Source of the DNA: Scleromitrula shiraiana
Taxonomy: Eukaryota > Ascomycota > Leotiomycetes > Helotiales > Sclerotiniaceae
Reading direction: 5' to 3'
Assembly: GCA_028455995.1 (NCBI GenBank)
Contig: JABELC010000002.1
Location: 310,001-374,000 of the forward strand
DNA: 64,000 bases
Numbering within the stretch: the stretch's first letter is position 1; each line of letters opens with the position of its first letter. This document shows positions 1 through 9,264 of the stretch, piece after piece. The position numbers and the translations under genes are program-made. The notes beneath the pieces were generated by a model. The model made no database searches. It saw nothing but the letters and a program-made list of their open reading frames with translations, and was not told where the DNA came from.

Positions 1-9
1 AAGAGTAGT

Positions 10-813
10 ATGGATGAAGAACTTCGCGGCCTTCATGCCAAATACACAGAACTTTCAAAATCGATACAGTGTGGACAAGAACTACTCACCAAGGAATTCG
101 ATGATAAACTACGGGAAAGTCTGGAGCTGGAAGACCAACGTCAGAAATCCTCCGCAGAAGTTTTGATCCATGAATTTGCATCTCAGCGAGATAGTGAACT
201 TGCGACAAAATATGAGGAGGGTTTCAAACCTTTGATCTATAAATTTATGGAAGATCGAGACCGGGCCTTGAGGAGCGAGCACGACGAACATTTTAAAACA
301 AGCTTTCAGGCTCAAATCCTGGAACGTGACCAAGAACTTGAGAGGAAATACGAAGAGACTTTCAAGCCAATGATTTTGAATTTCATAACGGAGCATCAGA
401 AAGCTTTAAGGGAAGAACATGAGGCTCGTATATCATCCCTTTTGGACAACCATAAGATCGTGGTACCACAGCAGCAGGCTTCTGTAGTGAAACCCAATGA
501 AGAATTCAAATTAGCTGTATTGGATATCATAGCGGCGAATGAACCTCAATCAAACGTTGATGATATCATCCAAATCAGAACAGAACTCTCACTATTGGAA
601 GAAGCAACCCAAGAGCGAATGTTACGCTTACAACAAATGGTAACGAATCATGCTCAACAGATCGAAGATCTTGATAGCGTGGTTCCATATATTGTTACAG
701 ATCTCAACGAGTTGAAGAAGAAAATACAGAAAGTTGGGTTTCAAAACCCTACGACCAAGAAGAAATCAATTCAGGATTATAGAGGTATAGATGCCGGTGT
801 CAAGAAAGGCTAG
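10..813 (+). CDS. Coiled-coil protein, 5' end cut by window edge
   Basis: The frame is open from base 1 and ends at TAG 811-813; the first Met in view is at base 10, so the true start is probably upstream. At least 267 residues. The protein is almost entirely charged helix (Glu, Lys, Arg, Gln). It holds an internal duplication of about 35 residues: the segments around residues 60-95 and 105-140 share the pattern KYEE(G/T)FKP(L/M)I, then a hydrophobic run, then R(A/E)LR.EH. No catalytic motif or membrane segment is visible. A structural or scaffold role is a guess; the family is not recognised. Confidence 0.7.
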   Translation: MDEELRGLHAKYTELSKSIQCGQELLTKEFDDKLRESLELEDQRQKSSAEVLIHEFASQRDSELATKYEEGFKPLIYKFMEDRDRALRSEHDEHFKTSFQAQILERDQELERKYEETFKPMILNFITEHQKALREEHEARISSLLDNHKIVVPQQQASVVKPNEEFKLAVLDIIAANEPQSNVDDIIQIRTELSLLEEATQERMLRLQQMVTNHAQQIEDLDSVVPYIVTDLNELKKKIQKVGFQNPTTKKKSIQDYRGIDAGVKKG

Positions 814-1431
814 AGGAGTTATGGCATGTTTAAGCTTCAGGGAATGTGGTTCACGATGAGACTAGATTTTTTTAGTCATTTGGTTGGATATTTGTCTTGA
901 TTCGATAAGGTGTTGTGGTGTTGCATCATAGAGGCTACTCTCTAGGAAAAGTGTTTTTTTTTTGGCGTCCAAAATATACCCGGGTCAGCTAATTGGCCCA
1001 AACGCCGGTTACAAGTTAATGAATGCAGTTCAACAAATGCAACTGGATATTTCAAACAAAGGGCATCCTTGATAGTTACAGCTAGAAAATCAGAAATTCC
1101 AAGTCGATGCTCCCTGCTATTTCATTAGGTGGGGAAATAATATATACCCAGGATTCTGACTGCGAAGTCGCAGATATATCTTCCTAGCAGAGCTCAATCT
1201 ACATCAGTTATCAACCATTTCCGTGTACAAATTCATATGCAAATGCAAGGTCACAAACTCAAATAAAATCATTTACAGTGCACATTTTCACAAATCATAA
1301 TATCTAGTCTGGATTCTTTGTCGTCGAAACGCTTTTTTATATTTTCTTGCAAAAGAGTGGTAGTTCATCAACAAATGCTCCTCAGTCATTCATCACCGAG
1401 TAGGTAGAAAGCATGAATTCAAATGGCTTCG
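814..1431. other. Intergenic, convergent gene ends
   Basis: About 620 bases between the ends of two convergent genes. It contains a nine-T run near 952 and AT-rich tracts suitable for 3' ends of both genes. I see no coding signal or repeat. Confidence 0.5.
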
Positions 1432-1857
1432 TTACATTCCTTCCATCTCAATATTAGATTCTTCAACCTCATCATGAGAGTCGACAATGTTCATCTCAAC
1501 CGGCAATTGGTTCCGATGAACACCTCGAGCTATGGCTGAGAAGTTTGTGGGTAGCGGCAATTGGTTTGCAAGACTGCCTCGAGCTACTGACTCAGCTATG
1601 ATTGTCGATATGGGCGTAGCGAAGCGGACTTGTCGTGTTGATCGAACTACATCGGCATTGATCACCTCCTCATTGTTATCGTCCTGCGGTTGTCCCGGTT
1701 CAGCTTCTAGAGTTTCAGCATGCGGAACATTCAAATCGGCTTCAGATCCAGTTGGAGAACCAACAAGAGTAGAGTCATCGAGTTGGGCAACACGAGATTG
1801 CAGCCACTGGATCTCGCCATGTGTCCAGGGGTTGAGTTGTTCTCCGTGTCCTGACAT
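1432..1857 (-). CDS. Small acidic orphan protein with Myb-like W-x3-E start
   Basis: A single-exon frame of 141 residues, ATG at 1855-1857 and TAA at 1432-1434. Residues 9-30 (NPWTHGEIQWLQSRVAQL) match the pattern W-[ST]-x2-E-x3-[LF]-x3-[VW]-x2-[LY] that also opens the helical domains of the genes at 5729-6931 and 7894-8472, suggesting a shortened relative. The rest is acidic and disordered-looking. No signal peptide or membrane segment. Function unknown; a DNA- or protein-binding role would be inference from the fold resemblance. Single-exon structure and short length leave some doubt that it is expressed. Confidence 0.5.
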   Translation of the reverse strand: MSGHGEQLNPWTHGEIQWLQSRVAQLDDSTLVGSPTGSEADLNVPHAETLEAEPGQPQDDNNEEVINADVVRSTRQVRFATPISTIIAESVARGSLANQLPLPTNFSAIARGVHRNQLPVEMNIVDSHDEVEESNIEMEGM

Positions 1858-2637
1858 GCTTGTGGCTTTGGTGGTACGACTTTTGGTGTTTGCTTTATAT
1901 GAGTAGTAATTTTGAAAAATTCGTGTGTCCGTTCAAAGATACTTGCTTGAATAAAGTTATTGTAGGGCTGTGATGGTTGGAGATTTGATTTACCCTGTTA
2001 TATATTTGCAAGACATATTCATCTATGATTCAAGTACTGTCTCATTGTTATACATAGTCATTGTTAAACATAGGGACACCAGGGGAATATATCCTAGAGC
2101 TCTTCATTGCTTGTTCAGAAATGCTCAAATCTTACCAGAAATTACAAAGGGAATCTGTCTACCAACTACAGTGTAGACCGGTAATGAATAGTTTCGCTAC
2201 CTAAGCAAGGGGAAAACTTTTCTTTTCGCTTATCGGTAGCAGCCCATTCCGTCATGCCACTAACGTCATGTCATCCTCAACCACCAAGGGCAAAAAGAAG
2301 ATTCGTCATGCTTGACTAATAACCAACTCCCATTACAACATTAAATCACAAAGAAATCACAGCGAACTGGTGCGAAACTCATAAATGGGCGTGTAAATAT
2401 AAGTGACATTACAACGCGATTAGAGATACATTATGTATGCGCAAGAATATTTGAAAGGGTGTGGGGTGCCTCGAGGGCGAAGGGCAAAAACAAAATAACA
2501 AAATCCCAATACTCAAGCATAATCCAACCATTGATTCTCCAACAACACTTGCGCCCAATTTTTATGTTTCACTCCTTAAACTCCTGCCCATCACCTTCCT
2601 TTTCTTAAATAAGAGAATGCATGATTGCTATCTCTCT
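1858..2637. other. Intergenic, no gene seen
   Basis: About 780 bases between two minus-strand genes. It should hold the promoter of the 1432-1857 gene and the 3' untranslated part of the 2638-2991 gene. The short plus-strand frames at 1970-2176 and 2461-2769 look random. Confidence 0.4.
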
Positions 2638-2991
2638 TTAAGACATAGTGCAGCATCCACCTTTAGAGCGCGTCGATTGCCCATGATGGTGCTCATGATG
2701 GTATGCATGATGGGGGTCTTGAACCTCCATTTGGGGCATTCCAATTCTAAGTTCTGCCGGTCTGCTTAAGCTGGGTGCGTTGTCATAATTTTTCTTGTGA
2801 TTCTTCAAAACTTCCTGCGGTATTCCGTCCGCAGCAGTGTGTGCAACCTGATGCGAAGGCTTGTCGGCGGCAGCAAGTGATGTATTAGTTGATTTGTAAT
2901 TTGTACCGAGAGTCGCACATTTGTTCGGCTCAACGGTTTTGTATTGGTAGCTACGTTGAGCTCCCTGACTGCTAGATTCTGCGTGGCTCAT
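2638..2991 (-). CDS. Small His-rich protein with C-terminal Cys pair
   Basis: 117 residues, single exon, ATG at 2989-2991. The N-terminal half is polar; residues about 85-105 are His-rich (HHAYHHEHHHGQ), and the protein ends QSTRSKGGCCTMS. Adjacent cysteines at the extreme C-terminus suggest lipid attachment or metal binding, but this is inference. A second tail, readable on the same strand at about 3434-3535, ends QSTRHQDDGCCPAKICTTS, so the tail motif exists in two copies 800 bases apart. That duplication supports the frame being real coding sequence. Function unknown. Confidence 0.6.
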   Translation of the reverse strand: MSHAESSSQGAQRSYQYKTVEPNKCATLGTNYKSTNTSLAAADKPSHQVAHTAADGIPQEVLKNHKKNYDNAPSLSRPAELRIGMPQMEVQDPHHAYHHEHHHGQSTRSKGGCCTMS

Positions 2992-3317
2992 ATTGGCGAG
3001 TTTTTGGGTGTTGACTTGAAGTTGGGTATGGTTGGTTGACGAGAGGCTTAAATGCTAGAGACGGGCGTGATGAGGTATCTGGAACTGTGTTGAATTAGCG
3101 AGTTAGCTCAAGAAGAGTGGAAGCTGTCGCTAGGGTTGACAAACGTTTTGATATTTGGTCTTGCTAGTATTATGAAGTGGTGCGAACAGTGCTGAATTTC
3201 GATAAGTTTTGTTTTTACTTTTTTTTTCTTGAAGTTTGGGAAGTTTTGTGCTGTGATAACATAAGGAAAAAGAGGGAGCAAAGGGGTTCGAAGCCTCATA
3301 TTTATACTTTTTTTAAA

Positions 3318-3805
3318 GAGCTTTTGTGTGACTTCAACTCGAGGAATTTCACTAATTAATCATTGCAAATAAAGTTATATATTTTATTGAGAGGTGACTG
3401 TCCTACGATAGAATACATGATTGCTATCTTCCTCTAGGATGTGGTGCAGATTTTAGCTGGACAGCAGCCATCATCCTGATGGCGCGTCGATTGACGTTGA
3501 GTCTGCGGAGGGGCTTCTTGGTATTGGTAAACAATCAAAAGATAGTATGACTAGACATCATAACGTTTCCAACTACCATCAACACCAAAGACAAAAGCTC
3601 AAAGGTACATGACGGTGTGCATGTATAAGCTAAAAACGATGAAATGATTATGAGTGTCAGTCCTAGCTGTTGCGATTATAGTATTGTGATTGGCTGTTTT
3701 CGGAACATTCACTTTATTCTTTAGAAGAGTCACCTCTCTTTGAAATATATGACCTTATTTGCAACAATTCATTAGTGAAATTTCTCGAATTCGAGTTACT
3801 CACAT
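3318..3805. repeat. Imperfect inverted repeat (arms about 75 bp) around a gene-tail copy
   Basis: The left arm (about 3325-3402) and the reverse complement of the right arm (about 3729-3810) align over about 75 bases at roughly 80 percent by eye. Shared blocks are ATTTCACTAAT, TTGCAAATAA and GAGAGGTGACT (left arm slightly changed). Between the arms lies a degenerate copy of the end of the 2638-2991 gene. I could not find clear target-site duplications. It may be an old non-autonomous element that picked up gene sequence, or an inverted local duplication. Confidence 0.6.
3434..3535 (-). pseudogene. Degenerate copy of the tail of the 2638-2991 gene
   Basis: On the minus strand the reading YQYQEAPPQTQRQSTRHQ then DDGCCPAKICTTS ends at TAG near 3434-3436. 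It shares QSTR, a GCC cysteine pair and a TS-type ending with the neighbouring small protein, and the following bases are also alike (ATGATTGCTATCT in both). No in-frame ATG lies just upstream because a stop intervenes, so this is either a truncated copy or the last exon of an unresolved gene. Confidence 0.5.
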
Positions 3806-4063
3806 GCTTTCAGAAGAGGATAGATATGAGTCTTCTTTGGCTGAACCTTTTTTATTCTCCCCAGAAAGTGCATAAATTCTCCCAGATTTCCTGCTTGGGT
3901 ATTGTCTTTTTCTTCCTTGGAACACTATCTACTACATTTACAATTTTCACTGCACTTACATCGCAATTTATTTGCTTTGTGCTTCAAAGACGAATCAATT
4001 TATTTATTTCTTTAGATTAGTTTTGTAACTTGAAGCTTAGAGGCACAAGAAGAATTTTACACC

Positions 4064-5305
4064 ATGCCTTACCGAACAGGAAAAGACAAAAACGCTGTGT
4101 TCTACAAAACTAATATGCGGGAATTGGTTGAATGGATGAATCGCGGATTGAAGACCCAATATACTGCGCATTATGCGAGAGAAAAAGAATGGAAGCATCA
4201 GTTTCCAAACGAGATATGGCCAAAAGTAGAACTCTTTATCAATAACGTCCATCGAAGTTTTCCCCTGACAGAAGAACCTGGACAACGAATTGGTCATGAT
4301 GCTATATTGCGTTACTTCAGACGTCATCGTAATGTAGGATCAAGGCCTACTTGGTTGCCATGGGAGTTTATGGCTGGCAGTCCTGACTTTAAATTGAGAG
4401 ATAGGTCTCATGAGAGGCAGAGCATGGTTGAAAACCCCGCAATATCCTCCAGAGCAGCCATTCCACAACCTGTCTCTGAAAGCACGAAACTATACGATTC
4501 TGCTCCGCCCAGCAATTACCAAGGAAGCTCAGAAAGCTCTCAAAATTATCAAGGTACATCAAGTTCTCGCGTCGAAAGCTACTACGATCCCACCCAATAT
4601 CAATCATATGATTCTAGAGCCAGTATTTCATCACAGCCTCAACAAAATGCCTACCCATACAATTTTGCACCCCAAAATTATGCAAACATGCAACCTGCAA
4701 CTGAATATCAAAATATCAATACCTCTTCATACGGTTCCGCGCCCCAAACGGGCCAAACCTATAAATCTTCATACGATACGACACCCAAAACCAATAGAAA
4801 CATACAACCCGCAAATAAATCACGAAATACCCATGCCTCTTCGTACAGTTCAACCATACAAAGATTTGCAACCAATGTTCGATCCAAAGCTGGTCATAAT
4901 AGTACAATTTCATACCCTCTCGCATCCCAGACCAAGGTCCAACCCACGACCGTACCTCAAAATACCAATATCGCTGACAATCCTTTTGATTCTTTCTACA
5001 ATGATGATCATTTTAACTATTATTCTCTTGAAAGAATTGAACAGTGGATGCCAAACGTGGGACAACCGTTTAATCAAAGAAACTTCTGTCAAGTACTGAC
5101 TATCAACAATAACACAATTAAGCTATACTACGATTTTCTATACAAGTTAACGTGGGATGATAAGTTACTGTTGTGGTGTTTACCTCCAGTAAATATTAAA
5201 GAGAAATATCGCGACTATGATATTGGGACCAATATGTACATCTATGTCAAGGAAGAGGAATATCGGCAGATACTAACGAACATATCAACCACATCCCAAC
5301 GTTAA
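4064..5305 (+). CDS. Gln/Asn/Ser-rich orphan protein with Myb-like N-terminal domain
   Basis: 413 residues in one exon; the start context ACACCATGC is good and TAA is at 5303-5305. Residues about 10-95 form a helical, aromatic-rich domain ending in DAILRYFRRHRNV, which resembles the end of the domain in the 7894-8472 gene (AVELYARRHKFL) and that of 5729-6931 (ADISYYRHVNHL). Residues about 130-305 are low-complexity (SNYQGSS, PQNYAN, degenerate repeats of about 20 residues rich in Tyr, Asn, Thr, Ser). A folded C-terminal part (about 310-413) follows with many aromatics. No catalytic motif seen. The architecture of a possible DNA-binding domain plus a prion-like linker suggests a regulator, but that is inference. 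Confidence 0.65.
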   Translation: MPYRTGKDKNAVFYKTNMRELVEWMNRGLKTQYTAHYAREKEWKHQFPNEIWPKVELFINNVHRSFPLTEEPGQRIGHDAILRYFRRHRNVGSRPTWLPWEFMAGSPDFKLRDRSHERQSMVENPAISSRAAIPQPVSESTKLYDSAPPSNYQGSSESSQNYQGTSSSRVESYYDPTQYQSYDSRASISSQPQQNAYPYNFAPQNYANMQPATEYQNINTSSYGSAPQTGQTYKSSYDTTPKTNRNIQPANKSRNTHASSYSSTIQRFATNVRSKAGHNSTISYPLASQTKVQPTTVPQNTNIADNPFDSFYNDDHFNYYSLERIEQWMPNVGQPFNQRNFCQVLTINNNTIKLYYDFLYKLTWDDKLLLWCLPPVNIKEKYRDYDIGTNMYIYVKEEEYRQILTNISTTSQR

Positions 5306-5728
5306 ATCAGCACCCAAAAACTCGACAATACGGGCGAGGGATAATCCAGCAGACAAAGCCAAGCCACCGCGGGTCAAGGAATTGGGCTAATGACTCTATT
5401 TCATTGATATTAAATAAAATCGTATCATTATTTGTCATTGGAATCAGTCGTATAATTTTTCAATTATTTTATTTCTTATCGAGATAAATATGGAACTGGC
5501 TCATGAATCAATACGTCGCCCACTGCCCAAAGCCCAAGTAAGCTTTATAAAACCGAGCAATGTATTTATGTTTGAAAGTACAAACAAGATTGAATTCATA
5601 CTTCCAATTACAATACCAATGATGGTTTTCTTGCTTGCGAAAGCACACATTTCTTCAAGCATCCAAAATCTAATACAAAAACAGTTCCGGAGTCTAACGA
5701 ATATCCATATCGTCCCATTCGGTCAGAA
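5306..5728. other. Intergenic between convergent orphan genes
   Basis: About 420 bases, AT-rich, holding the 3' ends of two convergent genes. No further feature recognised. Confidence 0.4.
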
Positions 5729-6931
5729 CTACTGATTTCCACTCGCACCTCTGCTTCTTCCTCTCCACAGTTTTGCCATTTCTCCTATAGAAAGCAGACT
5801 TTCTCTACGTCTTTCCTTCTGCCTGGTATTATTTTCTAATTCTAGATGTCTCAAACGTGCTTTGTTCTTGTTCAAGATCTGTTCCATGATATCCTCGCTC
5901 TTCTGTCGATCAAACTGAGAAATCGAAGGTAATTGTTGTGGTCTTGTTATTGAATCTTTCTTCAAGGATCTGCAAGCATTTACGACGGTCCATCTGTACC
6001 TCATAGAAGATAAGGATCTCGTTTTGGGCAATGCAGATTTCCGCATGTCATGATGTATATAAGGAAAGGCCGGGGTATGAATAGTGCCATTATGACTACT
6101 TTGAAGATCTTGCTTCAGGCGAGAACTATCATTTAGTGCTGTTGAAAAATCGCCGAATTTGAGGAAATTGTAATTTTCTGCTGCACTTGTAAATTGTATA
6201 CAGCCCTTCAAGGCGATGTGCGATACATGACAAGGCGGAAGGTGATATCTCGAAGGGATCGGGTCATCTTCCGAGATGACATTTGAAATGGATATTCTTG
6301 GATCTAATTTTAAGTGACTAGTAGGTTGTACTGTATCAGTAGGAATGTGATGTATTGAATGGTTTGAAGCATCTTTCGAGATAAGATGTGAGATAAATAG
6401 TCGTGGATCTACCCTTGAGTGACCGGCAGGTTGTGCTGCACTGGTAGTATAATATGTTTTGTCATTCGGGATTTGGTGAGAATTAGTCATTGGTGGGATG
6501 TTGAAAGCCCGAGTTCCCTTTCCCCAAAATGATAAATGGTTGACATGTCTATAATAACTTATATCCGCCCAGTGAAAAAGAGTCCACACTGGCCATGGAT
6601 CTACATCAAAAAGAGCTCCACGAACACCATCTTTTCCTATATGATGAAGCTGCTCTTCTCTCATCTGTTCAGCAATCAGCTTGTTGATTTTTCTCGTATT
6701 TGGATATCCCGCTCGAGTCAAATTGTCCACTAAGCCATTCAAATAAGCAGCTTCGCTCACTGTCCAGTTCTGTGGATGTAACATTGCATTGACATTTGTT
6801 GGGGATATAACTTGATTATTTAACATTATTCTGTCAAAGATTAAGCTTGATATTTGCACAAATCTATCGAAAGTTGGGAATGATAAGCCTTTGATTGTTT
6901 GTTGAGTCAAATGTAACTTATAACAAGGCAT
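5729..6931 (-). CDS. Orphan protein with Myb-like domain
   Basis: 400 residues in one exon on the minus strand. Residues about 55-135 carry the domain NWTVSEAAYLNGLVDNL, an intervening helix rich in Lys/Glu (KINKLIAEQM), and the end ADISYYRHVNHLSFWG. This is the same layout as in the genes at 4064-5305 and 7894-8472. Residues about 160-215 hold two near-repeats with the core (H)RVDPRLFISHLISKDA / KLDPRISISNVISEDD, an internal duplication of about 37 residues. The C-terminus is basic with a helix rich in Arg/Glu (residues about 355-395). The family is not recognised. It lies tail-to-tail with 4064-5305. A nuclear role is plausible but unproven. Confidence 0.65.
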   Translation of the reverse strand: MPCYKLHLTQQTIKGLSFPTFDRFVQISSLIFDRIMLNNQVISPTNVNAMLHPQNWTVSEAAYLNGLVDNLTRAGYPNTRKINKLIAEQMREEQLHHIGKDGVRGALFDVDPWPVWTLFHWADISYYRHVNHLSFWGKGTRAFNIPPMTNSHQIPNDKTYYTTSAAQPAGHSRVDPRLFISHLISKDASNHSIHHIPTDTVQPTSHLKLDPRISISNVISEDDPIPSRYHLPPCHVSHIALKGCIQFTSAAENYNFLKFGDFSTALNDSSRLKQDLQSSHNGTIHTPAFPYIHHDMRKSALPKTRSLSSMRYRWTVVNACRSLKKDSITRPQQLPSISQFDRQKSEDIMEQILNKNKARLRHLELENNTRQKERRRESLLSIGEMAKLWRGRSRGASGNQ

Positions 6932-7893
6932 CCGTTCTATCTCTATACTGATACTTTATACCTTCCAACAATTAACTTCCAACAACAAAACTATCAATGG
7001 ATATTACTCTTAGATATTATAAGGGGAAGGAAGTATAGTAATACTACTACTAAGAGAAGCAGGAGCTTTGTTGATGAATTTCACCTCTTTCACGTCTTTC
7101 CCTTATTTAAATATGATATTCCATTCCCATAACCTTTCATTGTTTGATTTAAAGTAAAAGATAGACTGGCATGGACTCTGATATCCTCAAATTAGATATG
7201 TGTGAATGTACATTTACTAGAACCTGCCGATGCTGGTAAGCGTAAGCTCATGTATGTATCTACACTATACGAAAATTGGAGATTATCTGACTACGGCAAG
7301 GGTTAAACAACAATGGAAAATAACTTATCACGACTTACAAATGCAAATGGGAAATATTTTGGTCTCTGAACTAGAACCATCCAAATTTAATTAAATATAA
7401 GACTTGATAATATCAGTCATCATACATTCACTGAAGTTCACTTAACATCTTGAGTAAAATAACGAAAATAAATTATTCTCCTTTTCAAAAGAAAGACAGA
7501 CTACAAACGATATCTCAATCAACAATATCTAAAAAAATCTAACAAAAGAAAATTCATCCTTCAATAATCCTCCATTCAAAACAAATTAGTTCCTTCAAGT
7601 TTCAATACATAAAAACAATTCAACAAAAGAAAATCTGTTCTTCGATAACCCTCCATTCAAAATGCAATAAAGTTCTAAGTTTCAATAAAGATTGATGCCA
7701 AAATAAGCCAATCCAAATACAACTTCCTGACTTTGACACTCCTTTCCCATCTTATCATATTCTTCAGGTGCCCGGGTTTCAAGACTTGAGCGGGTACACG
7801 CTCTATTCTTCCTCTTTTTTATCAATAACTTCCTCCACCGTAGGAACTTGAATAGCTCGGATATTCCTGGGATGGTTGAGGTGTGGAAGTTTC
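6932..7893. other. Intergenic, AT-rich
   Basis: About 960 bases. Two imperfect direct copies of a roughly 50-base unit occur near 7535-7600 and 7615-7690 (shared cores AACAAAAGAAAAT.., CCTCCATTCAAAA and AAGTTTCAATA), an unexplained short tandem duplication. Otherwise no gene signal. Confidence 0.45.
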
Positions 7894-8472
7894 TCAGTTT
7901 GCAGAAGATGATCCTGCTATAGTGGTATCGTGTGGTGGGTAGCTTTGATCATCGTGGCCTGTATGTGGAACACCTTGATTGTAAACAGGTCCACTGTCGA
8001 TATGCGTTGGTGTAACGCTCGAATTGTCGGCACGGGCATGGTCGTCTCCGCTTAATTGCGCCAGGGTTTGCGCAGCAATTTCCATCAGGTTATCATACAG
8101 GGGGGGTAATGGAGTTGGACGGGTCGCAACGCTATCCAGACCAACGTTGGGCATGGCTAGTTGCTGGTTGGAGTCGGAGTTTCCAGCGGTTTGTGTTAAA
8201 GCTGTAGTGGTATGAGTTTGAAGAGAAGAGCCGGCCGGTGCTAGTTCAGCAGATTTGTTTCCAAGTTTTAAAAATTTGTGGCGTCGTGCATAGAGCTCAA
8301 CTGCGCTAAAAGAATATCTTGTTCTCCATTTGCCACGCATCTCCTTATTCATGTAATCTGCGATCTGTTGCCAGATGTCCCCGCTCGCAGGTTCTTCATG
8401 CTTGCGGTACATGTCCCATGCTTTTTGGAAGCATGCGTCTTCCTCGCTGCTCCATTGAGAACCACTCCCCAT
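7894..8472 (-). CDS. Myb/SANT-like small protein
   Basis: 192 residues, single exon, ATG at 8470-8472 and TGA at 7894-7896. Residues about 7-75 form the clearest Myb/SANT-like domain of the local set: QWSSEEDACFQKAWDMY, then DIWQQIADYMN, then WRTRYSFSAVELYARRHKFL. Spaced tryptophans and an acidic first helix are typical of Myb-like folds. The C-terminal two thirds are Ser/Thr/Asp-rich and look disordered. Probably nuclear; target unknown. It is one of a group of divergent relatives in the first 8.5 kb. Confidence 0.65.
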   Translation of the reverse strand: MGSGSQWSSEEDACFQKAWDMYRKHEEPASGDIWQQIADYMNKEMRGKWRTRYSFSAVELYARRHKFLKLGNKSAELAPAGSSLQTHTTTALTQTAGNSDSNQQLAMPNVGLDSVATRPTPLPPLYDNLMEIAAQTLAQLSGDDHARADNSSVTPTHIDSGPVYNQGVPHTGHDDQSYPPHDTTIAGSSSAN

Positions 8473-9264
8473 TCTTTCTACGAATGATTCGATAATTTAA
8501 AACTATGATGGTACTTGAAGCTTTTGTATCGATAACTTGGTAGAATGATGATATTTGGCTGCTATTGATGTCTTCTTAATGATGTGAATAGATAAAATGA
8601 TGTTGAAGTTTGCGAGGAAGTAAGATTTGCAAGAACGAGAAACGGGAAATCTCCACGACTTTATGCTTCTTAGAAGTCGATTTCCATGGATCCAAATGAG
8701 TCGAAATTGACTATGAACCATTGCTCAAGTTCATCGATGTATGCCAGTCATCCACTTTGGCAGCTTTGAATTACCAGTTTGGTTGGTTAGTTTTCAATAG
8801 ACAATGAAGGGTCTTGATCTATTATCACAAGATAGAATTACTCAGCTATCTAACATCGAGTTGAATTTTTTCTGTATAACCAAAGCTTTGCATTTCCTTT
8901 TGATAGATGGATCTAGCTAGTTTTCGAACGCAAACAACTAAATAATCATTAACTTTGATCTAACACTTCTAGATTCAAGCTATTCAATCATAGACTTTTG
9001 ACTAATCAGTTAGTAGTTTCGATAGATTAATATCCTAAATGACTACATGATTATTCATATTTGAAATAGATAATACTATATTGTTCACCAGAATAGAAAT
9101 CTAAATACCAGGACTCATAACATCATTTCAGACAAATATGAATAAAAACAACATCAAGGAAAAGCACCGTCATGAGCGACAAAACACAACGAAACTACTT
9201 TCAGTCATCGAGCTGAATTCTTGAAATTACTCAAAATTTAATAAACAAGATGGGAATCAGAACA
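8473..9264. other. Intergenic, no gene seen
   Basis: About 790 bases, AT-rich, containing the upstream region of the Myb-like gene and the 3' flank of the coiled-coil gene at 9265-11754. No coherent frame on either strand. Confidence 0.4.
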
